From DASRJW01 sp035649435 (GTDB lineage: Bacteria > Krumholzibacteriota > Krumholzibacteriia > G020349025), in NCBI GenBank assembly GCA_035649435.1, contig DASRJO010000022.1:1-9727 (forward strand): a stretch of 9,727 bases of DNA, given 5' to 3'. The position numbers and the translations under genes were made by a program. How positions within the stretch are numbered: the first letter of the stretch is position 1; every line of letters starts with the position of its first letter. The notes under the pieces are model-generated. The model saw only the letters and a list, made by a program, of their open reading frames with translations, was not told where the DNA came from and made no database searches. Below, in pieces: positions 1 through 6,686 of the stretch.

Positions 1-332
1 TTCGACATCGGCCCCTTGTGGATCATGAAGGCGACGTTGCCGTGCGTGATGTCCTTCACCGTGTAGTTGCCTTGGCTCGGACCGGCGCCGTCGATCGGCA
101 TCCAAAGCTCGATCTTGCGCGACGCCTCTTGGCCCATTCCATCTTCGTCGTGGAGCACCGCGGTCCACGGCAGGTTGTAACGACCCGACGAATCCTTGTC
201 CCCCGTGCGCAGATTGCGCCCGCGCGCCCATTGGTACATCTCACCGAAGTGCAGTGGGATGTCGTTTGGCGTGCCTTCGAAAGAGGTGGCGATCGCACGC
301 ATCGGCCGCGTGCGCTTGATCCCGAGCGACAT
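1..332 (-). CDS. GyrI-like / AraC effector-binding domain protein (C-terminus off window)
   Basis: Partial gene with about 110 residues visible; the C-terminus lies beyond the left edge. The translated frame begins MSLGIKRTRPMRAIATSFEG and contains FGEMYQWARGRNL, WTAVLHDEDG, ELWMPI and finally VAFMIHKGPMS. This order matches the GyrI-like small-molecule-binding fold: an early strand, a helix with an aromatic-rich segment, a 'YHD'-like strand, an 'E..xPI' strand, and the 'vA...HkGPy' segment near the end. Such domains bind hydrophobic or cationic ligands, either alone or fused to AraC/MerR DNA-binding domains. No DNA-binding domain precedes it, so it looks stand-alone and cytosolic. The start at 332 was chosen because TGGAGG (338-343) lies 5 nt upstream; the only other in-frame option, a GTG at 413, would add unconserved sequence. 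The family call rests on motif memory, not a profile search. It lies downstream of the amidohydrolase on the same strand, but with a 142-nt gap and its own promoter candidate. Confidence 0.62.
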   Translation of the reverse strand, partial: MSLGIKRTRPMRAIATSFEGTPNDIPLHFGEMYQWARGRNLRTGDKDSSGRYNLPWTAVLHDEDGMGQEASRKIELWMPIDGAGPSQGNYTVKDITHGNVAFMIHKGPMS

Positions 333-337
333 CCATA

Positions 338-343
338 CCTCCA
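338..343 (-). promoter_or_regulatory. Ribosome binding site deciding the GyrI-like start
   Basis: Read on the minus strand this is TGGAGG, a near-complete Shine-Dalgarno sequence. It sits 5 nt before the ATG at 332-330. It supports that ATG over the upstream in-frame GTG at 413-411. Confidence 0.6.
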
Positions 344-403
344 CAAAATCGCCGCCCTGCCCGATGGCCAGAGCGGCACTGGACGAGCGACGCGTACGCG
401 GGC

Positions 404-432
404 ATCCTAACACGCACCCGTTGGGCCTTCAA
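404..432 (-). promoter_or_regulatory. Candidate sigma70-like promoter of the GyrI-like gene
   Basis: On the minus strand a -35 candidate TTGAAG (432-427) is followed after exactly 17 nt by TAGGAT (409-404) as the -10. Each matches 4 of 6 consensus bases. Transcription would start near 397, giving a leader of about 65 nt before the ATG at 332. This lies in the 142-nt gap between the amidohydrolase stop and the GyrI-like start. The gap also has a GC-rich stretch near 433-450 (GAGCGCGCGGAGCGCGG on the minus strand) that could fold weakly. It has no following T-run, so no intrinsic terminator can be claimed. Confidence 0.38.
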
Positions 433-474
433 CCGCGCTCCGCGCGCTCGAACCGACAACGAAACTTTACCGAA

Positions 475-2004
475 TCATCGCTCCCCGCCGGGGACGCCGC
501 CGCCGACTCGCGCGCCGGCCAGGAACGTGGCCTCGACCCGCGCATGGGCGAGCCCCGCCTCCGTTCCGGGGTCATGGCTCAGCAGCGCGAAGTCGGCTGC
601 CAGTCCGCGTCGGATCTGCCCGTGCACTGTCTCGCCTCGCCGCAGGAATGCGGCCGCGCGCGTGTAGAGATCGAGTGCCTGCAGCGGATCGAGCCTCTGC
701 GCGGCGTCGGGATGCCGAACCGCAGCCCGCAGGCCGTCGAGAGCACCGAGCGGCATGCAGTCCGATCCGAAGCCGAGCGGCACACCGGCATCGGCGAGCG
801 CTCGATAGGCATTGCAGTGCGGCAGGCGCGACCCCAGCCGCTGCTCGTTCATCCCGCCTGGCTGCGACCAGCGCCCGGCGAAGTTGGGCTGCACGCAGGC
901 ATGCAGCCCGGAAGCCGACAATCGCCGCACCAAGTCCGGAGGCGTGACCTCGATGTGCTCCAATCGATGCCGCAGCGGGTTACTGGCCGCAATGTGCGGC
1001 GGCATGCAGTCGAGGACGCGCTCGAGCGCTGCGTCGCCAATGGCGTGGATCATGAGCTGCACGCCCGCCGCATCGCCCGCTGCGAACAAAGCGGCGAGAT
1101 CTTCCTGCGAGTAGAGCGGCGTACCACGCGTCGTGGGTTCATCAGAATAGGACTCGCGCAGCCATGCGGTGCGTGCACCCAGCGACCCGTCGACGAACAC
1201 TTTGATTCCGAGAACGCCGAGCCATTCGTCGCCGAAACCGCTCTGAAAGCCGCAGGTGCGAATGGCCTCCAATCGATCCGCTGGCAACGAGCACGAGACT
1301 CGAAGCGGCAGCAAACTCCGGTCACGCTGCATTTGCAGCGCGCGCAACATCTCTGCTGAGATGACGTCGTGCACCGCGGTGATGCCGTGACCGTGCAACA
1401 AAGCGAAGACTCGCGGCAGGACGCGCGCCAGCTGCTCGGGCGACGGGCGCAAGCGATCGTTGAGCGCCCACAGATCGGTCTCTGCGATCCGCCCCGTGTC
1501 GGCGTTCGTGTGCGGTCCGGGTGCTAGACGAGCCAGGGCCTGCGAGTTGAGCACACCCACGTGGCCGCAAACACGGCGGACCAGCACCGGGCGCCCTTTC
1601 TCGACCGCATCGATTTCGTGTCGCGTGGGAAGGTGTTTGTCCGTCCACGTGCTCTCGTCGAAACCGTCGCCCGCGATCCAGTCGCCGTTCTCACCGCGCC
1701 CCTCGCCTTGCCATGCCCGCACCGCCGCGAGCACCGACTCGACGTTCTCCGACCCGCTGAGATCGGGACCCATGAAAGAGGTCGCCATCCAGGTCAGGTG
1801 CACGTGTGCGTCGGTGAATCCCGGTACGAGGGCTCGGCCACCGAGGTCGAAGCGCTCGACAGCGCTCGACACCAGCGCCTGGCCACGCCCGACACGCAGC
1901 ACTTTTCCACCCTCGACGAGCACCCAGCTGCCGACGGGATTCGCCGGATCCAGCGTGCGAACGATGCCGTTCTCGAACAGCTGCAGGCGATCGTGGTTCC
2001 ACAT
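475..2004 (-). CDS. YtcJ-type metal-dependent amidohydrolase (amidohydrolase family 3)
   Basis: A 509-residue protein with the complete layout of the amidohydrolase-3 (YtcJ/AepA/NfdA-like) group in the TIM-barrel amidohydrolase superfamily. Visible motifs are an N-terminal beta-sandwich start (LFENGIVRTLDP), metal ligands HVH at 67-69, the family signature RVCGHVGVLNS (144-154), KVFVDGSLGARTA with candidate carboxylated Lys268, HAIGDAA with His320, RLEHIEV with His350, GFGSDCMPLG with the catalytic Asp415, and a closing beta-sandwich strand (ADFALLSHDP). All expected metal and catalytic residues are present, so it should be active. Characterised relatives hydrolyse amide or formamide bonds, but substrates vary widely and none can be named here. 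No signal peptide, so cytosolic. The ATG at 2004 gives a normal start just before the first conserved strand, although no good Shine-Dalgarno precedes it. It lies 52 nt after the kinase stop on the same strand, with no obvious promoter or terminator between them, so co-transcription is likely. Confidence 0.9.
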   Translation of the reverse strand: MWNHDRLQLFENGIVRTLDPANPVGSWVLVEGGKVLRVGRGQALVSSAVERFDLGGRALVPGFTDAHVHLTWMATSFMGPDLSGSENVESVLAAVRAWQGEGRGENGDWIAGDGFDESTWTDKHLPTRHEIDAVEKGRPVLVRRVCGHVGVLNSQALARLAPGPHTNADTGRIAETDLWALNDRLRPSPEQLARVLPRVFALLHGHGITAVHDVISAEMLRALQMQRDRSLLPLRVSCSLPADRLEAIRTCGFQSGFGDEWLGVLGIKVFVDGSLGARTAWLRESYSDEPTTRGTPLYSQEDLAALFAAGDAAGVQLMIHAIGDAALERVLDCMPPHIAASNPLRHRLEHIEVTPPDLVRRLSASGLHACVQPNFAGRWSQPGGMNEQRLGSRLPHCNAYRALADAGVPLGFGSDCMPLGALDGLRAAVRHPDAAQRLDPLQALDLYTRAAAFLRRGETVHGQIRRGLAADFALLSHDPGTEAGLAHARVEATFLAGARVGGGVPGGER

Positions 2005-2056
2005 CAGAGAAGCACCCAGGTGGAGCGCTCGGCGACCAATGAGAGCGACGGGGGTA

Positions 2057-4951
2057 TCATCGGCTGGCGCTGGCGACCGTTGCGGCCCGGATCATGACGA
2101 CATCGGACCGTTCGTCGCCGTGCACGAAGGCGATGCTCCGCTCGTCCCGACTGAACTCGAAGGAAAAGAAGTCTCCACCGCGGAAGTCGGTGAGCCGCGT
2201 GGCGCCGCTCCCATCCCGGTTCACGACCCAGAGGCTGCGGTCGTCGGCCACGGCCCGCACGAGAAAGAGCAACTTCCCTCGGCGAGACCATTCCTGGACT
2301 CCGATCAGTCCGTCGCTGAAACGCGTGAGACGCGTCGGTGCTCCTCTCGGCACCGGCTGCAGCCAGATGTTCGCCACACCATCCTCCGTGACGATGTACG
2401 AAAAAGCGCTGCCGTCGGGAACCCATGTGACCTCGGCCGCTGCGCCCGGCATGAGGATCTCGCCCACCGGCTCGCCTCCCGCAGCAGGGAGGATCTTGTA
2501 GAGCTCGCGTTGGCGCCCTTCCACTTCGGTCAGGATGGAGTACGCCATGAAGCGGCCATCCTGAGAGTAGCCGATGGTCGTAAAGAGGGGATCGTCGTTC
2601 AGAATCTCGGCTTGTCCACCGTCGGTCGACATGCGCCACAGCTTGGACTGATCCTCGGATCGCCGGAAGAGCAAGGTACGACCGTCTGGCGAGACCGCAT
2701 CGAGCTCTTCGCCGCTCTCGTTCGTGAGCTGTGTGAGCCCGCTTCCGTCGAGGTTCAAGCGTTGAATGTGCGGCACGCGTTCTTCCACGCCCCTGGCGAT
2801 GATGACGACACCAGCATCGTTCGCCAGGAGGCGTTGTCCGCCCACGACGAACGCGCTCGACGTGAGCGCGCGCCGCTGCGAACCATCGGGCCGCATGGCG
2901 AAGAGGATTCGCGCCTGGTCCTGCTGCGCCGCGAACAGAATCGTGCCGTCCGCCGTCGTGAGGATGCCACCGATGTTCTCGCCTCCGACCGTCGTCAGCT
3001 CGCGGGCCGGCTCTTTGCCGTCGACCCCGACGAGCCACAGATTGCCCGTGCGCGAACGCCGCACTGCGGCGATCCCCGTTCCATCGGCTGTCATGCTGAG
3101 ATCCGTCCAGTTGTCCAAATCGTTCGTGATCCGATGCAAACGTCCTTCGGGGAGAGCAATGTAGTGAATCTGGGTCAGGTTCGCGTCCCGCAGCCTCCCG
3201 ACGACCACGAGACCGCTTCCCCCCTGCGTCCACCCGATGCTGTTGATCTGGATGAACGCCTCGTCGGTGAGCGGCTGGCTTCCTCCGTCGTTCGCGTCGA
3301 ACGAAAACAACGTGCCTCGCGTCCCGTCCTCGAACTTGTTCACCGCGGCGACGATCTTCGTCCCATCGGGAGACCATCTCGGCGTCACGAATGGAAAGTT
3401 GTCGGGACGGGAGACCGAAGCGAGAATCCGTTCCTGTCCCGTGCCGAGGTCGGCAACGAGGAGCACACTGCGCTGCTCCTGCGGCATCCCGCGAATGAAT
3501 GCGACGTTGCGCCCGTCCGGCGAGACGTCGACCGGCGAGTCCACGTCGAACAGCCGCTTCCGCGGCGTTCCCCCGAGCGACGGGATCTCGAACAAGGCGT
3601 TGTAGAGTGGCGTCTCTGGATCCAGCGCCAGGTAGTAGAGGTAGTTGCCGTCGGGTGAGAAGTTGGCGCCACGGATCGGGTCTTTCTGTGGCGGCAGAAC
3701 GGTGACGTCGCTTCCCGTCACCACCTGGCGGACGCGCAAGCTCCACTGGCCGGCGGGACCCACGACGTAAGCCAGATAGCGACCATCGCCCGATAGCGTG
3801 GCGGACTGGAGCTCCTTGGGGCTCATGAGGATGCTCATGCGCGTCGATTGAAACGAATCGTCTCGTGTGCTTTCGTCGCCACCGCTCGATCGCTGCGACA
3901 CGAGCCACAAGCCGAGCGCCGCCAATCCGACGACTCCCAATCCCACGGCGACGAAAGGGATCAAGTTCCGCCGCCGCCGCCGCACCACCGGCGCGATGAT
4001 CGTGCTGCCCGAAGTGGCGGATGCCGAGAGCGCGTCGTACTCGTCCACGATCTCTCGAAGCTCGATGGCCAAGTCCTTGCTCGACTGCAGGCGCTGGTCG
4101 GGGTTTTTCTCCATGCAGCGGCGGATCAGCCGGCGCAGCTCCGCTGGCACGGCGGGATTGTAGGAGTCGATCGGCGAAGGCTTGTCGTGCACGATCGCGT
4201 GCAAAGTATCGATGTGCGAGTCGGTGACGAAGGGTCGCCGCCCCGTGCTCACCTCGTAAAGCACGCACCCGAAGGCGAAGATATCCGAGCGATGATCGAC
4301 CTGGGTGCCGCGCACCTGCTCTGGGGACATGTAGCCCACTGTTCCCAGCACCACGCCCCCGTCGGTCAGCTCGCCCGCCGATGTCATCGCGCTCGTCGCC
4401 TCTTGATCCTCCACGCCACGCTCGGTGAGCTTGGCGAGACCGAAGTCGAGCATCTTGGCGTACCCATCATGGCTCACCATGATGTTCCCCGGTTTGAGGT
4501 CCCGGTGCACGATGCCGGCCGCGTGCGCCTTCGCCAGGCCTTCGGCGACTTGCGCCAAGTAGCCGAGCACCGTGCGCAGGTCGCTTTTCTCGCGGTGCAC
4601 GATGTCCTGCAAGGTCTTGCCGCTCACGAGCTCCATCGCGATGAAATGCACCGGCTCCGCACCGAGGCCCGGCTGGACCTCGCCGTCGGCGCCACGCACG
4701 ACGTCCTTGCCGACCTCGTAGATGGTGACGATGTTGGGATGATTGAGCGACGAAGCCGATTTCGCTTCGAGGATGAAGCGCCGCACACGGTCTTCGTTGC
4801 GCACCAGGTCGGGCGGCAGGATCTTGAGCGCTACGTCGCGCCCCAACGTCTCGTCCTGCGCCCGATACACCTCGCCCATTCCGCCGGCACCGAGTGGACC
4901 GATGATCCGATAATGCGAAATCCGGCTCTCAGGCTGCAGCGTGCGCGCCAT
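2057..4951 (-). CDS. Transmembrane Ser/Thr protein kinase with C-terminal PD40/TolB-like beta-propeller
   Basis: A 964-residue receptor-type kinase of the PknB/Hanks class. Residues 14-285 form a complete kinase domain: Gly loop GAGGMGEV (21-28), VALK Lys43, helix-C Glu62, HRDLKPGN with catalytic Asp151, DFG Asp169, activation loop 169-211 and YMSPEQ at 207-212. It is an RD kinase and looks active. A basic stretch (RRRRR, 324-328) precedes one hydrophobic segment (about 330-351), so the kinase faces the cytoplasm. The remainder, about 370-964, should lie outside and carries roughly thirteen SPDG-type PD40 blade signatures (for example FSPDGNYLYYLA, WSPDGTKIVAAV, VSPDGRTLLFRR), probably one or two beta-propellers. 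An insertion of about 19 residues (82-100) separates IYEVG from VHFIAMELV. The ATG at 4951 is preferred over the in-frame GTG at 4957 because AGAAGG lies 6 nt before the ATG and abuts the GTG. It is first in a probable operon with the amidohydrolase. The ligand and phosphorylation targets are unknown. Confidence 0.93.
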   Translation of the reverse strand: MARTLQPESRISHYRIIGPLGAGGMGEVYRAQDETLGRDVALKILPPDLVRNEDRVRRFILEAKSASSLNHPNIVTIYEVGKDVVRGADGEVQPGLGAEPVHFIAMELVSGKTLQDIVHREKSDLRTVLGYLAQVAEGLAKAHAAGIVHRDLKPGNIMVSHDGYAKMLDFGLAKLTERGVEDQEATSAMTSAGELTDGGVVLGTVGYMSPEQVRGTQVDHRSDIFAFGCVLYEVSTGRRPFVTDSHIDTLHAIVHDKPSPIDSYNPAVPAELRRLIRRCMEKNPDQRLQSSKDLAIELREIVDEYDALSASATSGSTIIAPVVRRRRRNLIPFVAVGLGVVGLAALGLWLVSQRSSGGDESTRDDSFQSTRMSILMSPKELQSATLSGDGRYLAYVVGPAGQWSLRVRQVVTGSDVTVLPPQKDPIRGANFSPDGNYLYYLALDPETPLYNALFEIPSLGGTPRKRLFDVDSPVDVSPDGRNVAFIRGMPQEQRSVLLVADLGTGQERILASVSRPDNFPFVTPRWSPDGTKIVAAVNKFEDGTRGTLFSFDANDGGSQPLTDEAFIQINSIGWTQGGSGLVVVGRLRDANLTQIHYIALPEGRLHRITNDLDNWTDLSMTADGTGIAAVRRSRTGNLWLVGVDGKEPARELTTVGGENIGGILTTADGTILFAAQQDQARILFAMRPDGSQRRALTSSAFVVGGQRLLANDAGVVIIARGVEERVPHIQRLNLDGSGLTQLTNESGEELDAVSPDGRTLLFRRSEDQSKLWRMSTDGGQAEILNDDPLFTTIGYSQDGRFMAYSILTEVEGRQRELYKILPAAGGEPVGEILMPGAAAEVTWVPDGSAFSYIVTEDGVANIWLQPVPRGAPTRLTRFSDGLIGVQEWSRRGKLLFLVRAVADDRSLWVVNRDGSGATRLTDFRGGDFFSFEFSRDERSIAFVHGDERSDVVMIRAATVASASR

Positions 4952-4957
4952 GGGCAC

Positions 4958-4963
4958 CCTTCT
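4958..4963 (-). promoter_or_regulatory. Ribosome binding site deciding the kinase start
   Basis: Minus-strand AGAAGG lies 6 nt before the ATG at 4951-4949. The alternative in-frame GTG at 4957-4955 directly abuts this motif, leaving no spacer, so translation most likely begins at the ATG. Confidence 0.6.
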
Positions 4964-4979
4964 CGGCGGGACATGCGGG

Positions 4980-5009
4980 ATTGTACGGATCTTGGCGGGA
5001 GCCTGTCCA
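4980..5009 (-). promoter_or_regulatory. Probable promoter of the kinase-amidohydrolase operon
   Basis: On the minus strand TGGACA (5009-5004) and TACAAT (4985-4980) are separated by 18 nt. Each matches 5 of 6 bases of the sigma70 -35 and -10 consensus, and this is the best promoter match seen in the window. Transcription would begin around 4973, giving a short leader of about 22 nt that contains the AGAAGG ribosome binding site. The -35 lies inside a copy of the GACAGG repeat described separately, which suggests control at this promoter. Confidence 0.55.
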
Positions 5010-5031
5010 TATCGGCGCCTGTCAGGACAGG
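5002..5031. repeat. CCTGTC/GACAGG repeat cluster, candidate operator
   Basis: Plus-strand CCTGTC occurs at 5002-5007 and 5018-5023, and its inverse GACAGG at 5026-5031. The second and third copies form a perfect 6+6 inverted repeat around 2 bp (5018-5031). The first pairs with the third as a 7-bp inverted repeat (CCTGTCC 5002-5008, GGACAGG 5025-5031). The first half-site covers the kinase -35. The arrangement resembles a dimer site with an accessory half-site for a DNA-binding regulator. The protein cannot be named. Confidence 0.42.
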
Positions 5032-5100
5032 GCTCTCCGGCTTCGCGCGCCCAGAATCTCCGGGGTTCCGCGTCGCGCGACAGCCACGGATTCGAAAGTC

Positions 5101-5130
5101 TCTACAGGAACCCATGACGGCGGCTATCAT
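5101..5130 (+). promoter_or_regulatory. Weak promoter candidate for the permease operon
   Basis: TCTACA (5101-5106, 4 of 6 consensus bases) and TATCAT (5125-5130, 5 of 6) are spaced by 18 nt and would start transcription near 5137, leaving a leader of about 77 nt before the permease. The leader has a possible weak hairpin (CCGGC near 5164 with GCCGG near 5190) but no riboswitch I recognise. The rest of the 262-nt divergent region shows no convincing gene. Confidence 0.32.
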
Positions 5131-5199
5131 GCCGGCCAAGTTGCGAGGCCCCTTCGCATGGGACCGGCGCACGCGACTTCGACGAAACTGCCGGCGGAT

Positions 5200-5204
5200 G
5201 GGAG
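5200..5204 (+). promoter_or_regulatory. Ribosome binding site supporting a TTG start for the permease
   Basis: GGGAG lies 9 nt before the TTG at 5214. There is no in-frame ATG until residue 54, which lies well into the conserved permease core, so TTG is the only start that keeps the N-terminus intact. Confidence 0.55.
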
Positions 5205-5213
5205 CATCAAAGC

Positions 5214-6686
5214 TTGAGCACGTCGAACGAGATCCACCATGCCGATGGGCGCGTCGAGCTGGCGGACCGCTCCCGCGTCGAGGCGAGCCCCCTTTACAAC
5301 GTGGACCTGGCACCCATCTCCCTCGGCGAGCGCAACTGGACCACGTACAACTATGCGGCGCTTTGGGTGAGCATGGCGCATTGCATTCCGACGTACATGC
5401 TGGCTTCGGGACTCATGGCGGCGGGAATGAACTGGTGGCAGGCGCTGCTCACGATCCTGTTGGGCAACACGATCGTGTTGATCCCGATCCTCATGAACTC
5501 GCATCCGGGTACGAAGTACGGCATCCCGTTTCCCGTCTTCGCGCGCGCCGCTTACGGCACCATCGGCTCGAATCTGCCGGCGCTGATGCGCGCGCTGGTG
5601 GCATGCGGCTGGTTCGGCATCCAAGCGTGGATCGGTGGCGAGGCGTTGCACACCTTCTTCACCGCGCTCTACCCATCTTGGGCGACGTTGTTGGGGGGCC
5701 CCGTCGCCGGGCATCCCCCGACGGAGTGGGTCTCGTTTCTCCTCTTCTGGAGCCTCAACATCTACATCATCTATCGGGGCATGAACTTGCTCCGCATCGT
5801 CGAGAACTGGGCCGCGCCCTTTGTTCTGGTGATGACCGGGGTGCTCCTCGTCTGGGCGATTCGAAGCGCCAATGGCCTGGGCCCGCTGCTCGAGCAGCGT
5901 GGCGAGCTGAACAGTGTGCGCGAGTTCCTGCCCATCTTCATTCCATCGCTCACGGCGATGATCGGCTACTGGGCCACGCTCTCGCTCAACATGCCGGACT
6001 TCACCCGCTTCGGCCGCAGCCAGCGTGAGCAGATGCTCGGACAAGTCGTGGCGCTGCCGACCACGATGTCCGTCTTCGCGGCGATGGGCGTGCTGATCAC
6101 GAGCGCGACGGTGATCCTCTACGGTGAGGCGATCTGGGATCCCGTGAAGCTCGTCTCGCGCTTCGAAGCTCCGGTCGTGGTGGCCATTTCGATGTTCACC
6201 GCCGTGGTCGCGACCTTGGCCGTCAACATCGCCGCCAACGTCGTCTCCCCCGCCAATGACTTCGCCAACGCATTCCCGCGACTCATCCGCTTCAAGACCG
6301 GCGGGCTGATCACGGGCATTCTCGGGCTCTTGATCCAGCCCTGGAAGCTGCTCGCGGATCCTTCGGGCTACATCTTCAAATGGTTGCTCGGCTATTCGGG
6401 CGGCCTGGGCTCCATCGCCGGTGTCCTGATCGCCGACTACTGGATCGTTCGCCGCAAGCGACTGCGCCTCGAGGACCTCTATCTCGCGCACGGCGAATAC
6501 ACCTATCATCGCGGCTGGAACTGGCGGGCCGTGGTGGCGACGCTCGGCGGATGCGCGCTCGCGTGGGGTGGGTTGGTCATCCCCTGGCTCGCGCCTCTCT
6601 ATTCTTATGCCTGGTTCGTGGGCTTCCTCGTCGCCGGTGCGCTGCATGTGGCGCTCAGCGGAAGGGTGAGATCGCGTGTCCCATGA
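5214..6686 (+). CDS. NCS1-family nucleobase/hydantoin:cation symporter
   Basis: A 490-residue inner-membrane permease of the nucleobase-cation-symport-1 family (PucI/Mhp1-like), with about 12 hydrophobic segments and the usual family length. Family marks are PLYNVDLAP...ERNWTTYNYAALW (26-51), NSHPGTKYGIPFPVFARAAYG (95-115), GWFGIQAWIGG (132-142), GYWATLSLNMPDFTRFGRS (251-269) and VNIAANVVSPANDFAN (337-352). Trp133 and Gln137 have the same four-residue spacing as the substrate-stacking Trp117 and hydrogen-bonding Gln121 of Mhp1, and Asn342 is a candidate for Asn318, so the substrate is probably a flat heterocycle (purine, pyrimidine, allantoin or hydantoin). Where Mhp1 has the Na-binding Ser/Thr pair, this protein appears to have Ala336-Val337, which hints at proton coupling; that alignment is from memory. 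The start is TTG with a GGGAG site. Its 3' end overlaps the PLP-enzyme gene by 11 nt, so the two are coupled. The exact substrate is not assignable. Confidence 0.9.
   Translation: MSTSNEIHHADGRVELADRSRVEASPLYNVDLAPISLGERNWTTYNYAALWVSMAHCIPTYMLASGLMAAGMNWWQALLTILLGNTIVLIPILMNSHPGTKYGIPFPVFARAAYGTIGSNLPALMRALVACGWFGIQAWIGGEALHTFFTALYPSWATLLGGPVAGHPPTEWVSFLLFWSLNIYIIYRGMNLLRIVENWAAPFVLVMTGVLLVWAIRSANGLGPLLEQRGELNSVREFLPIFIPSLTAMIGYWATLSLNMPDFTRFGRSQREQMLGQVVALPTTMSVFAAMGVLITSATVILYGEAIWDPVKLVSRFEAPVVVAISMFTAVVATLAVNIAANVVSPANDFANAFPRLIRFKTGGLITGILGLLIQPWKLLADPSGYIFKWLLGYSGGLGSIAGVLIADYWIVRRKRLRLEDLYLAHGEYTYHRGWNWRAVVATLGGCALAWGGLVIPWLAPLYSYAWFVGFLVAGALHVALSGRVRSRVP

Noticed and set aside
1460..3658. 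Long plus-strand open frame (732 codons) opposite the amidohydrolase and kinase
   Set aside because: It is antisense to two well-supported genes, shows no recognisable domain, and is rich in Arg/Pro/Ala/His as expected from GC-rich shadow frames.
2004..4268. 754-codon minus-strand frame overlapping the kinase
   Set aside because: The same DNA encodes the kinase propeller in the correct frame; this frame has low-complexity Arg/Ala/Gly-rich sequence and no motifs.
4955..4957. GTG start for the kinase
   Set aside because: The Shine-Dalgarno sequence directly abuts it with no spacer, whereas the ATG six nt later is correctly spaced.
3848..6028. 726-codon plus-strand frame across the kinase, divergent region and permease
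   Set aside because: It runs through a promoter region and two real genes without any family signature; an absence of stops in GC-rich DNA explains it.
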